From Roseovarius sp. MMSF_3350 (GTDB lineage: Bacteria; Pseudomonadota; Alphaproteobacteria; Rhodobacterales; Rhodobacteraceae), in contig NZ_JASHIZ010000001.1 of the NCBI RefSeq assembly GCF_030733425.1, positions 248,001 through 312,000 on the forward strand: DNA of 64,000 nt, given 5' to 3'. Made by a program: the position numbers and the translations under genes. This document shows positions 17,348 to 26,011 of this stretch, piece by piece (the stretch's first letter is position 1; every line of letters starts with the position of its first letter). The notes beneath the pieces were generated by a model. That model was given only the letters and a program-made list of their open reading frames with translations, was not told the DNA's origin and searched no databases.

Positions 17348-18019
17348 ATGAGCATTTCACACAAAACCGTCACTCTTTTTGCGGGCCTTTCGCTGATGGG
17401 CGCCACCGCCTGCACCAGCCCGTCTTACCTGGACGACACCGCCGTCGACCGGAACCAGAAGGCCAAGCAGGGCGCGTTGCTGGGCGGGCTGATCGGAGCG
17501 GGCGCGGGAGCGCTGGTGGCCGACAAGAAGGTCAAGGGCGCGCTGATCGGCGGTGCGGTCGGCGCGGCGGGCGGCGCTGTCGCGGGCAACATGCTGGACC
17601 GGCAGGAAGCAGAGCTGCGCAACAACATCGGCAATAACAACGTCGATATCCAGAACACCGGCGACCGTCTGATCGTGACGTTGCCGCAGGACATCCTTTT
17701 CGACGTGGACAGCGCGACGGTGCGGCCGGGGCTGCGCAGCGATCTGGCTGCGGTGGCACAGAACCTGCAGAATTACCCCGACAGCCGCGTGCAGATCGTG
17801 GGCCATACGGACAATTCCGGCGGGGCCGAGCATAACCAAGCCCTGTCCGAGCGGCGAGCCAATGCCGTGGCGGACGTGCTGATGAACGGCGGCGTGGCGT
17901 TCAGCCGGATCGATGCGTTCGGCCGGGGCGAGGACGTGCCGGTGGCGTCGAACCTGACCGAGGACGGCAAGGCGCAGAACCGCCGGGTGGAGATCGTGAT
18001 CCTGCCCAACGCGGTCTGA
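17348..18019 (+). CDS. OmpA-family lipoprotein (YiaD-like)
   Basis: 223 aa. It has an N-terminal signal with a lipobox-like GATAC (Cys 22), and a glycine-zipper region (about 43-85, GALLGGLIGAGAGAL and a second copy) expected to insert in the membrane. The C-terminal OmpA domain has VQIVGHTDNSGGAEHNQALS and RRVEIVI, which bind peptidoglycan. The likely role is linking the outer membrane to the cell wall. It has its own 185-bp upstream region and is followed at once by a hairpin. Confidence 0.92.
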   Translation: MSISHKTVTLFAGLSLMGATACTSPSYLDDTAVDRNQKAKQGALLGGLIGAGAGALVADKKVKGALIGGAVGAAGGAVAGNMLDRQEAELRNNIGNNNVDIQNTGDRLIVTLPQDILFDVDSATVRPGLRSDLAAVAQNLQNYPDSRVQIVGHTDNSGGAEHNQALSERRANAVADVLMNGGVAFSRIDAFGRGEDVPVASNLTEDGKAQNRRVEIVILPNAV

Positions 18020-18053
18020 CGCCGGCAAAGATTATTCGTCGAATAATCCGGCG
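18020..18053 (+). terminator. Terminator hairpin of the OmpA lipoprotein gene
   Basis: CGCCG arms enclose an inner GATTATTC/GAATAATC stem. It begins immediately after the stop codon, with weak T content after it. Confidence 0.6.
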
Positions 18054-18065
18054 TTGAATTGAGTG

Positions 18066-18090
18066 GCCCCGCCGGATGGACCGGCGGGGC
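18066..18090. terminator. Strong GC hairpin between convergent OmpA and tpa genes
   Basis: GCCCCGCCGG pairs perfectly with CCGGCGGGGC around a 5-nt loop, 23 bp beyond the tpa stop. It could serve either strand. Confidence 0.55.
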
Positions 18091-18112
18091 ACTTGCGTTT
18101 CGGGCGGTGGCT

Positions 18113-19498
18113 TCAGCCGAAGACGCGGCCCAGGGCCTCGTCCACCGAGGCGACGATCTGGTCGATGTCGTCCTTGGTCGAAATGAGCGCGGGGGAGAAG
18201 CAGAGCGTGTTGTTGAAGCCCGGGATCGAGCGGTTGGTCACGCCGATGATCGTGCCTTGTGCCATGCAGTCGGCGACGACGGCCTGCGCCTGTTTCTCGG
18301 GCACAGGCTCCTTGCTGGTGCGGTCCGAGACTAGCTCGGCCCCGAGGAAGAGACCCTTGCCGCGGACCTGCCCGATGACGGCGTGCCTATCGGCCAGCGC
18401 GTTCAGCTGGTCCGTCATGTAGTCGCCCATCTTCGTGGTGTTCTCGAGCAGGCCTTCTTCCTCGATGATGGCGACGTTTTCCAGCGCCGCGGCGGGGCCG
18501 GCGGTGCAGCCGCCGAAGGTCGAGATGTCGCGGAAGTAGTTGAGGGGGTCCTCGACGTCGTCCTTGAACATGTCGAAGACCTTTTCGTTGGTCACGCAGC
18601 AGGCGATGGCGGCATAGCCGGAGGCGACGCCCTTGGCCATGGTCACGAAATCGGGCTCGATCCCGTAATGCTGGTAGCCGAACCATTGGGTGCCGGTGCG
18701 GCCCACGCCGCAGACGACCTCGTCGATATGCAGCAGGATGTCGTACTTGCGGCAGATCTCCTGCACGCGGGGCCAGTAGCCTTCAGGCGGGGTGATGACG
18801 CCGCCGCCGGCGGTGACCGGCTCAAGGCAAAGGGCGCCGACCGTGTCGGGGCCTTCGGCGAGAATGACTTCCTCGATCGCGTTGGCCGCGGCGATGCCGT
18901 AATCCTCGCCCGTCAGGTCCCATTGGGCGCGGTATTCAAGGCAGTGCGGCACGCGCACGAAACCGGGTGCGAAGGGGCCGTATTGCGCGTTGCGCTCGTC
19001 CTGGCCGCCCGCCGACATGGTGCCGATGGTCGAGCCGTGATAGTCGCGCTCGCGGTAGAGAATCTTGTATTTCTTGCCGCCATAGCGCTTGTGCGCGATC
19101 TGGCGGACCATCTTGAAGGCTTTCTCGTTCGCCTCGGAGCCGGAATTGGTGAAATAAACCCGGCTCATGCCCGGCATCTTGGAAATCAGCTTTTCCGAAA
19201 ACATCGCGCCGGGGATCGAGCCCGCGGAGCCCGCGAAATAGGGCAGCTTGATCAGCTGGTCGCGAATGGCGTTGGCGATGCGCTCGCGGCCATAGCCCAC
19301 GTTGACGGTCCAGACCCCGCCGGAGACGGCGTCGATATGTTCCTTGCCGTACTGGTCCCAGACGCGCATGCCCTTGCCCTCGACGATGATCTTGGGGGCA
19401 CCGGTCTGGAACGGCTGATGTTGAATCAGGTGGTGCCAGACATGGGCGCGGTCGGCGTCCACGACTTTGTCGATATCATTCAGCAGGTTGCCATCCAT
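18113..19498 (-). CDS. tpa: Taurine--pyruvate aminotransferase (class III aminotransferase)
   Basis: 461 aa. The PLP-binding Lys is in TMAKGVASGYAAIA, the cofactor Asp is in LLHIDEVVCGVGRTG, and GSEANEKAFKMVR is also class III. The N-terminal ADRAHVWHHLIQHQPF and VWTVNVGYGRE segments resemble Tpa enzymes in particular. It converts taurine plus pyruvate to sulfoacetaldehyde plus alanine. ATG 19498 has GGAG about 7 nt upstream; ATGs at 19510 and 19552 are less likely. It is divergent from tauABC, which supports taurine. Other omega-amino acid:pyruvate transaminases remain possible. xsc and pta, the next steps, are not in the window. Confidence 0.85.
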   Translation of the reverse strand: MDGNLLNDIDKVVDADRAHVWHHLIQHQPFQTGAPKIIVEGKGMRVWDQYGKEHIDAVSGGVWTVNVGYGRERIANAIRDQLIKLPYFAGSAGSIPGAMFSEKLISKMPGMSRVYFTNSGSEANEKAFKMVRQIAHKRYGGKKYKILYRERDYHGSTIGTMSAGGQDERNAQYGPFAPGFVRVPHCLEYRAQWDLTGEDYGIAAANAIEEVILAEGPDTVGALCLEPVTAGGGVITPPEGYWPRVQEICRKYDILLHIDEVVCGVGRTGTQWFGYQHYGIEPDFVTMAKGVASGYAAIACCVTNEKVFDMFKDDVEDPLNYFRDISTFGGCTAGPAAALENVAIIEEEGLLENTTKMGDYMTDQLNALADRHAVIGQVRGKGLFLGAELVSDRTSKEPVPEKQAQAVVADCMAQGTIIGVTNRSIPGFNNTLCFSPALISTKDDIDQIVASVDEALGRVFG

Positions 19499-19880
19499 CG
19501 GAAACTCCATCGGGTCAGGCCCGGCACAGTGGCCGGGGGCGGATGAGTGCACATCGGTGCGATTGCCGTATAATCAGCCTCGAAACCGCGTCTGTCGATA
19601 GGGCCAGGCTGGTTCAATAATTAAGTCCAGGGAATGCCGCCGATGCCCAGCAGTAGGGTTAAATTGTGGCTATTCTGCTGATTTCTGAGACGGTTTTTCC
19701 GAAACTTCGGTTCAGAAAGGTGGAAGAAGCCCTGTCAGCCAGACAAAATCATTGATCGGAATCGTAAATTCGGCTCGGATGAGGCCGCATCTGCCATCGG
19801 GGGCAGCGTTGCGGCACCATGCTGCACGCCCCGCAAAGATGGCGCAAATAAGAAATGACACTCCAGGGAGACAAAGAAAA
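19499..19880. other. Gene-free tpa/tauA divergent control region
   Basis: 382 bp without a credible gene. AT-rich stretches from 19610 to 19760 probably hold both promoters. The clearest element is a dyad at 19609-19630. A TTTTTCCGAAACTTCGG-type stretch near 19694 forms a small imperfect hairpin. Confidence 0.6.
19609..19630. promoter_or_regulatory. Candidate TauR-type operator
   Basis: TTAAGTCCAG (19621-19630) is the reverse complement of CTGGACTTAA. From memory this matches the CTGGACYTAA repeats reported for the MocR-type regulator TauR in Rhodobacter capsulatus. A degraded opposite copy, CTGGTTCAAT, begins at 19609. The location between tpa and tauA fits. No tauR gene is in the window. 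Confidence 0.45.
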
Positions 19881-20873
19881 ATGACACTCAAGTCAAAACT
19901 CATGGCGGCCACCACCGGCGCGGCGCTTATGGCCGGTGCCTCCGCTTCGGCGCAGGAAATCACGGTCGGCTATTTCCTCGAATGGCCGATGCCGTTCCAG
20001 TACGCCAAGGCCGAAGGCATGTATGACGAGGCGCTGGGCATGACCGTGAACTGGGTCAGCTTCGACACCGGCACCGCGATGAGCGCGGCGATGGCGTCGG
20101 GTGATGTGCAGCTGGTGGTGAGCCAGGGCGTGCCGCCCTTCGTGGTGGCCACCAGCGCGGGCCAGGACCTGCAGATCGTCGACGTGGCCGTGTCCTATTC
20201 GGACAACGACAACTGCGTCGTGTCGGCGGCGCTTGAAATCGACAAGGACAGCGCGGACGAACTGGCCGGCAAGAAGGTCGCCGTGCCGCTGGGCACCGCG
20301 GCGCATTACGGGTTCCTGAAGCAGATGGACCATTTCGGCGTGTCGCTGGACAGCCTGACGGTGGTCGATATGGCCCCCGCCGAAGGGCAGGCCGCGCTGG
20401 CGCAGGGCGCCGTCGACATGGCGTGCGGCTGGGGCGGTGCGCTGCGCCGCATGAAGGAAAGCGGCAACGTGCTGTTGACCGGCGCCGAGAAGGAGGAACT
20501 GGGCATCCTGGTGTTCGACGTGACCTCGGGCCCGGCGTCGTTCATCGCCGAAAACCCGGACGTGGTGTCGAACTTCCTCAAGGTGACGGCGGAGGCCAAC
20601 GCCATGTGGGCGGACGAGGCCAACCACGAGAAGATGCTGCCGGTGATCGCCGAGGACGCGGGCATGTCGGAGGAAGACACGATGGCCACCATCGAGACCT
20701 TCGTCTTTCCTCCGGTGGACGAGCAACTGACAGAGAAATGGCTGGGCGGCGGCGCGCAGGAGTTCATGAAGGGCGTCGCGGACGTTTTCGTGGAGTCCGG
20801 CTCGATCGACGCGGCGAAAGCCTCTTACGAGACGAACGTGAACACCGGCCCGCTGGAAGCGGCCGCGCAATAA
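19881..20873 (+). CDS. tauA: Taurine ABC transporter substrate-binding protein
   Basis: 330 aa. A Sec signal ends near ASASAQE (residue 24). The SsuA/TauA-like periplasmic fold follows: ITVGYFLEWPMPFQYAKAEG, GTAMSAAMASGDVQLVVSQG and KKVAVPLGTAAHYGFLKQM. It binds the ligand in the periplasm and delivers it to TauBC. The start is ATG 19881 with GGGAG about 12 nt upstream. Taurine is inferred from divergent tpa and from similarity to roseobacter taurine binding proteins; another sulfonate is possible. Confidence 0.86.
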   Translation: MTLKSKLMAATTGAALMAGASASAQEITVGYFLEWPMPFQYAKAEGMYDEALGMTVNWVSFDTGTAMSAAMASGDVQLVVSQGVPPFVVATSAGQDLQIVDVAVSYSDNDNCVVSAALEIDKDSADELAGKKVAVPLGTAAHYGFLKQMDHFGVSLDSLTVVDMAPAEGQAALAQGAVDMACGWGGALRRMKESGNVLLTGAEKEELGILVFDVTSGPASFIAENPDVVSNFLKVTAEANAMWADEANHEKMLPVIAEDAGMSEEDTMATIETFVFPPVDEQLTEKWLGGGAQEFMKGVADVFVESGSIDAAKASYETNVNTGPLEAAAQ

Positions 20874-20888
20874 CGCTTTGCGCAAGAC

Positions 20889-20917
20889 ACCCGCGGGCCG
20901 CGCGCCGGTCCGCGGGT
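20889..20917 (+). other. Intercistronic hairpin tauA/tauB
   Basis: ACCCGCGG and CCGCGGGT form an 8-bp stem with a GC-rich loop, 16 bp after the tauA stop. Such structures often protect the 3' end of the binding-protein message and lower expression of the downstream ABC genes. Confidence 0.5.
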
Positions 20918-20957
20918 CCGCACCACACCAAAAATCCGAAAACGGAAGGGGGCAGGC

Positions 20958-21764
20958 ATGTCGACATTAAAGATCGACAATATTTCCATGCGCTTCGATT
21001 TGCCGAATGGTGGTCATGTGCAGGCGCTCAAGGACGTCTCGCTAGAGTTGCAGAGCGGTGAATTGTTGAGCGTGCTGGGGCCGTCCGGCTGTGGCAAAAC
21101 CACGCTTTTGAATATCGTCGCGGGATTTCTTGCGCCGACCGAGGGCAAGATCACGCTGAACGACCACAAGGTCACGGGGCCGAACGCCGAACGCGGCATG
21201 GTTTTCCAGCAAGGCGCGCTGTTCGAATGGATGAGCGTGCGCGACAACGTCAGTTTCGGCCCCCGGATGAAGGGCGAAAGCAAGAAAACCTACACACCGA
21301 CCGTCAATCACCTGTTGGACGTAGTGGGCCTGAAGGACTTCAAGGAAAAGGCGATTTACGAATTGTCCGGCGGGATGCAGCAGCGCGTGGCGCTTGCCCG
21401 CTGCCTGGCCAACGATCCCGACGTGATCCTGATGGACGAACCCTTGGGGGCGCTCGACGCGCTGACCCGCGAAAAGATGCAGGGGCTGGTGCTGAAGCTC
21501 TGGAAGGAGACGGGCAAGACGATCATCCTGATTACCCACTCGGTGGAAGAGGCGCTTCTCTTGGGCGAGCGCCTTCTGGTGATGGCGCCGCGGCCGGGGC
21601 GTATCCACAAGGAATACCGCCTGCCCTTTGCCGACCTCGGCGTGGGCAAGGACCTGCGCGAGGTGAAGAAGCACCCCGAGTTCAGTGAGCGGCGTGAGGA
21701 AATCCTCGAGATGATCTGGAACATGGAAGAAGAGATCATGGGCCGGGTGGAGGAAAGCGCATGA
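20958..21764 (+). CDS. tauB: Taurine ABC transporter ATP-binding protein
   Basis: 268 aa. Walker A is GPSGCGKTT (about 42-50), the signature is ELSGGMQQRVALARCL, Walker B is VILMDEPLGALDALTR, and the H-loop is LITHSVEEALLLG. This is the nitrate/sulfonate/taurine (SsuB/TauB) subfamily. An AAGGGGGCAGG stretch sits before ATG 20958. It overlaps tauC by 4 bp (ATGA), implying coupled translation. It powers TauAC import. Confidence 0.9.
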   Translation: MSTLKIDNISMRFDLPNGGHVQALKDVSLELQSGELLSVLGPSGCGKTTLLNIVAGFLAPTEGKITLNDHKVTGPNAERGMVFQQGALFEWMSVRDNVSFGPRMKGESKKTYTPTVNHLLDVVGLKDFKEKAIYELSGGMQQRVALARCLANDPDVILMDEPLGALDALTREKMQGLVLKLWKETGKTIILITHSVEEALLLGERLLVMAPRPGRIHKEYRLPFADLGVGKDLREVKKHPEFSERREEILEMIWNMEEEIMGRVEESA

Positions 21765-23071
21765 CCGGGTTCATCGTTCTCGCGCTCTATGTGGGCGCGT
21801 TTTTCATTGCCTATCTCGCGGTCTCGGCGCTGTATCGGGCGTTCTTTGCACGGATCGACTATACCGCGCTGAAGACCGTGACCTTCGGTGACGAAAGCGC
21901 CGTGCGCCCGAACCGGGCGGCCAGCGTATTGTCGGTGATCACGATCTTCCTGCTGTGGGTGGCCTTTACCAACTCGAGCCTGCCGCTGCCGCAGGCCTCG
22001 TCGCCCTATCTGGGGGAGGTGACGTTCACCTATACCTCCACCCTGCCGGACGGGCGGGCGGATGAAGCCGAGGTGACCGTGCTGGTCTACCGCGAGGATA
22101 TCAGCCAGACCGTGGACGCCGAGGGCAACCCGGGGCGTATCCCGGCGGCGCCCGAGGTGGAGCCGGGCGAGGGGTTTGCCAAGAACGACAGCGTCGTGGT
22201 GCCGCGCTACGGCTACAAGGTGATCAACGTTCTGGGCAATGACGAGCTGGGCCGGTCCGAGGATGCGGTCATCACCGCGCTCAACGGGACCGAGGTGCAG
22301 GCCGGTGAGATGATACGGCTGCCAGAGGGCACGGTGGGGCTGACCGACAAGGGCACGCCGACCTTCTCGCCCTCGACCGGCAACCGGATGCAGCGGTTGT
22401 ACCTGCCCGCCCCCGAGGTGACGGTGGAGCGATTCTTCGAGCTGAACGAGGAAGGGTACCGCAACTATACCCTTTGGCAGCATACGTGGATTTCGCTGCA
22501 ACGGGTCTTGCTGGGCTTCTTCTTCGGCGCGCTGGTGGGGATTCCGCTGGGCTATGCCATGGGCCTGACCAACTGGGCGCGCGGCTGGTTCGACCCGATC
22601 GTCGAATTCATGCGGCCGGTGCCGCCGCTGGCGCTGATCCCGCTGATGATCATCTGGTTCGGTATCGGAGAGCAGTCCAAGGTGATCCTGCTGTTCCTGG
22701 CGGCGCTCTGGATCATGGCGATCGCGGCACGGGCCGGTGTGTCCGGCGTGGCGATTTCCAAGGTCCACGCGGCCTACTCGCTGGGTGCCAGCAAGATGCA
22801 GGTGCTGACCAAGGTGATCATTCCCAACAGCCTGCCGGAGATCTTCACCGGTGCCCGCGTGGCGATGGGGGTCTGCTGGGGCACGGTCGTGGCCGCCGAA
22901 CTGGTGGCTGCCGAACGGGGACTTGGGATGATGATCATGGTCGCGTCGAAGTTCCAGCTGACGGATATCGTCATCGTCGGGATCATCCTGATCGGGATCA
23001 TCGGGTTCCTGATCGACGTGGGCATCCGTATCCTGGAGAAATGGCTGGTGCCCTGGAAAGGGCGCGTCTGA
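21761..23071 (+). CDS. tauC: Taurine ABC transporter permease with large N-terminal extension
   Basis: 436 aa, against about 275 for E. coli TauC. The permease domain is C-terminal (about 240-436): LGFFFGALVGIPLGYAMGL, the PVPPLALIPLMIIWFGIGE region, and a VCWGTVVAAELVAAERGLG-like coupling segment. The first 75 residues hold two extra TM segments. About 75-225 is a soluble, probably periplasmic insert starting SPYLGEVTFTYTSTLPDGRA. The insert has no family I recognise. It might dock TauA or sense ligand. It is the last gene of the tau operon, followed by a terminator at 23091. Confidence 0.85.
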   Translation: MTGFIVLALYVGAFFIAYLAVSALYRAFFARIDYTALKTVTFGDESAVRPNRAASVLSVITIFLLWVAFTNSSLPLPQASSPYLGEVTFTYTSTLPDGRADEAEVTVLVYREDISQTVDAEGNPGRIPAAPEVEPGEGFAKNDSVVVPRYGYKVINVLGNDELGRSEDAVITALNGTEVQAGEMIRLPEGTVGLTDKGTPTFSPSTGNRMQRLYLPAPEVTVERFFELNEEGYRNYTLWQHTWISLQRVLLGFFFGALVGIPLGYAMGLTNWARGWFDPIVEFMRPVPPLALIPLMIIWFGIGEQSKVILLFLAALWIMAIAARAGVSGVAISKVHAAYSLGASKMQVLTKVIIPNSLPEIFTGARVAMGVCWGTVVAAELVAAERGLGMMIMVASKFQLTDIVIVGIILIGIIGFLIDVGIRILEKWLVPWKGRV

Positions 23072-23090
23072 CGCCAGCGCCATGACAGAG

Positions 23091-23118
23091 ACGCCCGGCC
23101 GATGCGCCGGGCGTTTTT
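23091..23118 (+). terminator. Rho-independent terminator of the tau operon
   Basis: ACGCCCGGC pairs with GCCGGGCGT around a 6-nt loop, followed by a run of five T. It starts 20 bp past the tauC stop. Confidence 0.85.
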
Positions 23119-23122
23119 CGTT

Positions 23123-23566
23123 TCACGCCCGCATGTCCTTGGGCGAGCCCATCACCACGAAGGAGGTGATGGCGTTGACCTGCGGCAGGGTCCCGATGAC
23201 GTCGGTATGAAAGGACTTGTAGGCGGGCAGGTCGGCCACCTCGATCCGCAGCAGGTATTCGACCGAGCCGGTGATGTTGTGACACTCCACCACTTCGGGG
23301 GCGATGGCCATGGCGCGCTCGAAGGCGACCTGGCTGGCCTTGGTGTGGGCGTTGAGGCCGATCGTGGCGTAGGCGACGAAACCGACGCCCAGCTTGGAAC
23401 GGTCCAGAACGGCGCGGAACCCGGTGATGATGCCGCGGCGCTCAAGATCCTGCACACGGCGCAGACAGGCCGAGGGCGACAGTCCGACGCGTTCTGCTAG
23501 GTCGAGATTGCTGATGCGACCGTCGCGCTGAAGTTCTTGCAATATCTTGTCGTTAATCTTGTCCAT
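23123..23566 (-). CDS. Lrp/AsnC family transcriptional regulator
   Basis: 147 aa. The winged HTH is in the first 60 residues (DKILQELQRDGRISNLDLAE and LSPSACLRRVQDLERRGII). A RAM ligand-binding domain follows with VVECHNITGSVEYLLRIEV. The start could be ATG 23566 or 23575; neither has a strong ribosome site. It is divergent from a LysE-family exporter 82 bp away, the classic layout of an amino-acid-sensing regulator controlling an exporter. The ligand is unknown. Confidence 0.92.
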   Translation of the reverse strand: MDKINDKILQELQRDGRISNLDLAERVGLSPSACLRRVQDLERRGIITGFRAVLDRSKLGVGFVAYATIGLNAHTKASQVAFERAMAIAPEVVECHNITGSVEYLLRIEVADLPAYKSFHTDVIGTLPQVNAITSFVVMGSPKDMRA

Positions 23567-23648
23567 GACGCGCATGAATTGCACAATTTCACTTCGGACG
23601 CAAACAAACGCAATTTCACTGCGCAGTTTCCGCCATATGGTTGCGTCC

Positions 23649-24254
23649 ATGACACTCGAACTGCTTTTCCTTCTCACCGGGTTCGCCCTTGCCACGGTGA
23701 TCACGCCGGGGCCGAATAACCTGATGCTGATGGCCTCGGGCGCCAATTTCGGGTTTCGCCGGACAGTGCCGCACATGCTGGGGATCACCTTGGGGTTTCC
23801 CTGCATGATAGTCCTGGTGGGGCTGGGGGTGATGCAGGTGTTCGACCTCTGGCCGCCGGCCTACATGATCCTGATGGCGCTGAGCGTCGTGTATCTGCTG
23901 TACCTGGCGTGGAAGATCGCCAATGCCGCGCCGCCGAAGGAGGCGAAGGTCGAAGGCAAACCGCTGACCTTTCTGCAATCGGCGGCGTTCCAGTGGGTGA
24001 ACCCCAAGGCGTGGAGCATGGCGCTCTCGGCGATCACGCTTTACGCGACCAGCCGGGACCTTGGCGCTGTCCTGTGGGTGGCCGGGGTATACGTGGTGGT
24101 CTCGGTCGTCAGCACCACAAGCTGGACCGTGCTGGGTCAGCAGATGCGCCGCTTTCTGACCAGCCCAAAGCGTTTGCGGATATTCAACCGGGTGATGGCG
24201 GCATTGCTGGTGGCGACGCTGGTCCTGGTGCTGCGCCAGCAGGGCGCGGGATAG
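23649..24254 (+). CDS. LysE/RhtB family amino-acid exporter
   Basis: 201 aa with about six TM segments and the family N-terminus: LLTGFALATVITPGPNNLML, then GANFGFRRTVPHMLGITLGF. It exports an amino acid or a derivative. ATG 23649 gives the standard N-terminus; ATG 23637 is in frame upstream. It is divergent from an Lrp regulator and 32 bp upstream of a racemase-like gene, probably one operon. Substrate not predictable. Confidence 0.9.
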   Translation: MTLELLFLLTGFALATVITPGPNNLMLMASGANFGFRRTVPHMLGITLGFPCMIVLVGLGVMQVFDLWPPAYMILMALSVVYLLYLAWKIANAAPPKEAKVEGKPLTFLQSAAFQWVNPKAWSMALSAITLYATSRDLGAVLWVAGVYVVVSVVSTTSWTVLGQQMRRFLTSPKRLRIFNRVMAALLVATLVLVLRQQGAG

Positions 24255-24286
24255 GCGTGGACTTGCGCGATCGCGGCGTTGCTGCG

Positions 24287-24922
24287 ATGACGGCGGCCAT
24301 GACGATCACCTTACTTCATACCGCCGAGGCGCACCGGGAGCGGTTCGACCGCATCCGCGACCGGATTGCACCGGACCTGACGCTGAACCATGTGGTGCGG
24401 CCGCGATGGCTGAAGCGAGCGCAGGAGGGGCGCGGCGCGGCGCTGGAGGACGAGATCGCGGGTGTGGTGGCGCGGGCCGCCGGGCCGGTGCTGTGCACGT
24501 GCACAACGCTGGGGCCACTGGCCGAAAAGGCGGGGGCGATGCGCGTCGACTGGCCGATGATGCGGGCGGCGGCGCAGGCGCAGGGGCCAGTTGTGATGGC
24601 GTTTTGCCTTGAAAGCACCTTTGCGCCCAGCCTTGCGTTGCTGGAGCGGGCACTGGCGGAAGAGGGCACGCCGCAGAAAGTGTACCCCCTGCCGTTGCCG
24701 CAATACTGGCCGCTGTTCGAGGCGGGCCAGGTGGAGGCCTTTGATGCCGTGATCGCCCGCGAGGTGCGTCAGGCCGTGGACGCGCAGGGCGACGTGGCGG
24801 CCGTGGTGCTGGCGCAGGCATCGATGGCGGGCGCGACGGCGCGGCTGGAAGACCTGGGAGTGCCGGTATTGAATTCGCCGGAGCTTGCGTTGAGGGCAGT
24901 GCTGGACGTGACGCGCGGTTAA
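24287..24922 (+). CDS. Asp/Glu/hydantoin racemase-like protein
   Basis: 211 aa. The fold signals resemble the Asp/Glu racemase superfamily: a Cys-containing VLCTCTTLGPLAEKA near residue 67 and a later AVVLAQASMAGATARLEDL where racemases usually carry the second Cys. Here the second site reads AQASMAG without Cys, so true racemase activity is doubtful. Two starts are possible, ATG 24287 and ATG 24299. It follows the LysE gene, so it could modify the exported amino acid. Its 3' end overlaps the GNAT gene by 4 bp on the other strand. Confidence 0.6.
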   Translation: MTAAMTITLLHTAEAHRERFDRIRDRIAPDLTLNHVVRPRWLKRAQEGRGAALEDEIAGVVARAAGPVLCTCTTLGPLAEKAGAMRVDWPMMRAAAQAQGPVVMAFCLESTFAPSLALLERALAEEGTPQKVYPLPLPQYWPLFEAGQVEAFDAVIAREVRQAVDAQGDVAAVVLAQASMAGATARLEDLGVPVLNSPELALRAVLDVTRG

Positions 24923-25446
24923 AGCCGTTTGTACATGTAGGTCGTGGAATGGAGCGTGCGCCCGTCCGGGTCGAGGGCGAAATCAGGGATGACGCCTGCC
25001 ACTTCGAAGCCCATGGAGGCATAGAGCGACTGCGAGGCGTCGCCGCTGCGGGTGTCGAGCGTGACGTTGGTTTTTCCCAAGCTGCGGGCGTGGTCCAGCG
25101 CCGCGTGCAACACCATGCGACCAAGGCCGCGGCGGCGGGCGGTGGGATGTACCATCATCTTAGCGATCTCGGCCCGGTGCGGCTGGTTCCGGGGCATGGC
25201 GGTGACAAGCTGGACGGTGCCGGCAAGCGTGTTGTCCAGGTGGGCGGCAAACAGGTTGCGCCGGTTGGCGGTCACTTCGGGAAAGACGTCGGTTTGCCAG
25301 AAGGCACGGGCCGTTTCGGGGTCAAGCGTATGCAGGAAGCCCACGGCGGCGCCATCGGCCACGGTGTCGATCAGCAGGCGGGCAAGGTTGTCGAGGTTCC
25401 GGTCCAACGCGGGGCCGGTCAGCGCGGCGATCAGGGGCGCGGTCAT
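24919..25446 (-). CDS. GNAT family N-acetyltransferase
   Basis: 175 aa with the acetyl-CoA binding motif in MMVHPTARRRGLGRMVLHAA (about residues 92-111) and a C-terminal SLYASMGFEVAG. It is the second gene after the XRE-cupin regulator (ATGA overlap at 25443-25446), so the regulator probably controls it. Substrate unknown. Confidence 0.9.
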   Translation of the reverse strand: MTAPLIAALTGPALDRNLDNLARLLIDTVADGAAVGFLHTLDPETARAFWQTDVFPEVTANRRNLFAAHLDNTLAGTVQLVTAMPRNQPHRAEIAKMMVHPTARRRGLGRMVLHAALDHARSLGKTNVTLDTRSGDASQSLYASMGFEVAGVIPDFALDPDGRTLHSTTYMYKRL

Positions 25447-26000
25447 GCGAGCGCCAGAAGGTAGCGGGCGCCGTCTGGCCCGGCGCGGAAATCAGACACG
25501 CCGTACAGGCGGTAGCGCAGGCAATCGCCTGGGGACAGGCTGTGGGTCTGACCGTCGACAGTGATTTGCAACGCACCTTCCAGCAGCACGAAATGATGTT
25601 CGTGACCCGGAACGCTGGGATGGTCGTAAGAGATATGTGCGTCCGGTTCGAGGGTGGCCTCGACCAGCTCCATTTGCAGATCGGCGCTGGGGGGCGAGAC
25701 GTTGCGGCGGCGAAAGCCATGGCTGGCGTCGTGATAAACCGGCTGGGCGGTGCGGGGCACGAAGGCCTTGAACCGGCTTTCCAGTGGCGAGATCAGCTGA
25801 GAGATCGGCAGGCGCAGGGCGGTGGAGAGCTTGGCAAGCGTGTCGGCCGTGGGGCTGACCTCGCCATTCTCGATGCGCGAGAGGCTGGCGCGGCTGACGG
25901 TGCTGGCCTCGGCCAGGTCCGCGAGCGTGAGGTTGCGCGACTGGCGCAGGTCGCGGAGATGCTGGGCCAGTGGAGGCGTGGGGGAAAGGGTCGATTCCAT
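25443..26000 (-). CDS. XRE-family regulator with C-terminal cupin sensor domain
   Basis: 185 aa. The HTH_3 is at about 13-66 (RDLRQSRNLTLADLAEASTV and RASLSRIENGEVSPTADTLA). The cupin_2 is at about 105-180, with EPDAHISYDHPSVPGHEHHF supplying His residues and LSPGDCLRYRLYGVSD. This architecture resembles PuuR-type regulators that sense small metabolites. It is divergent from accA, with a perfect 18-bp palindrome 12 bp upstream of its ATG, probably its operator. Operon partner: the GNAT gene. Confidence 0.92.
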   Translation of the reverse strand: MESTLSPTPPLAQHLRDLRQSRNLTLADLAEASTVSRASLSRIENGEVSPTADTLAKLSTALRLPISQLISPLESRFKAFVPRTAQPVYHDASHGFRRRNVSPPSADLQMELVEATLEPDAHISYDHPSVPGHEHHFVLLEGALQITVDGQTHSLSPGDCLRYRLYGVSDFRAGPDGARYLLALA

Positions 26001-26011
26001 AATTGAGAATT

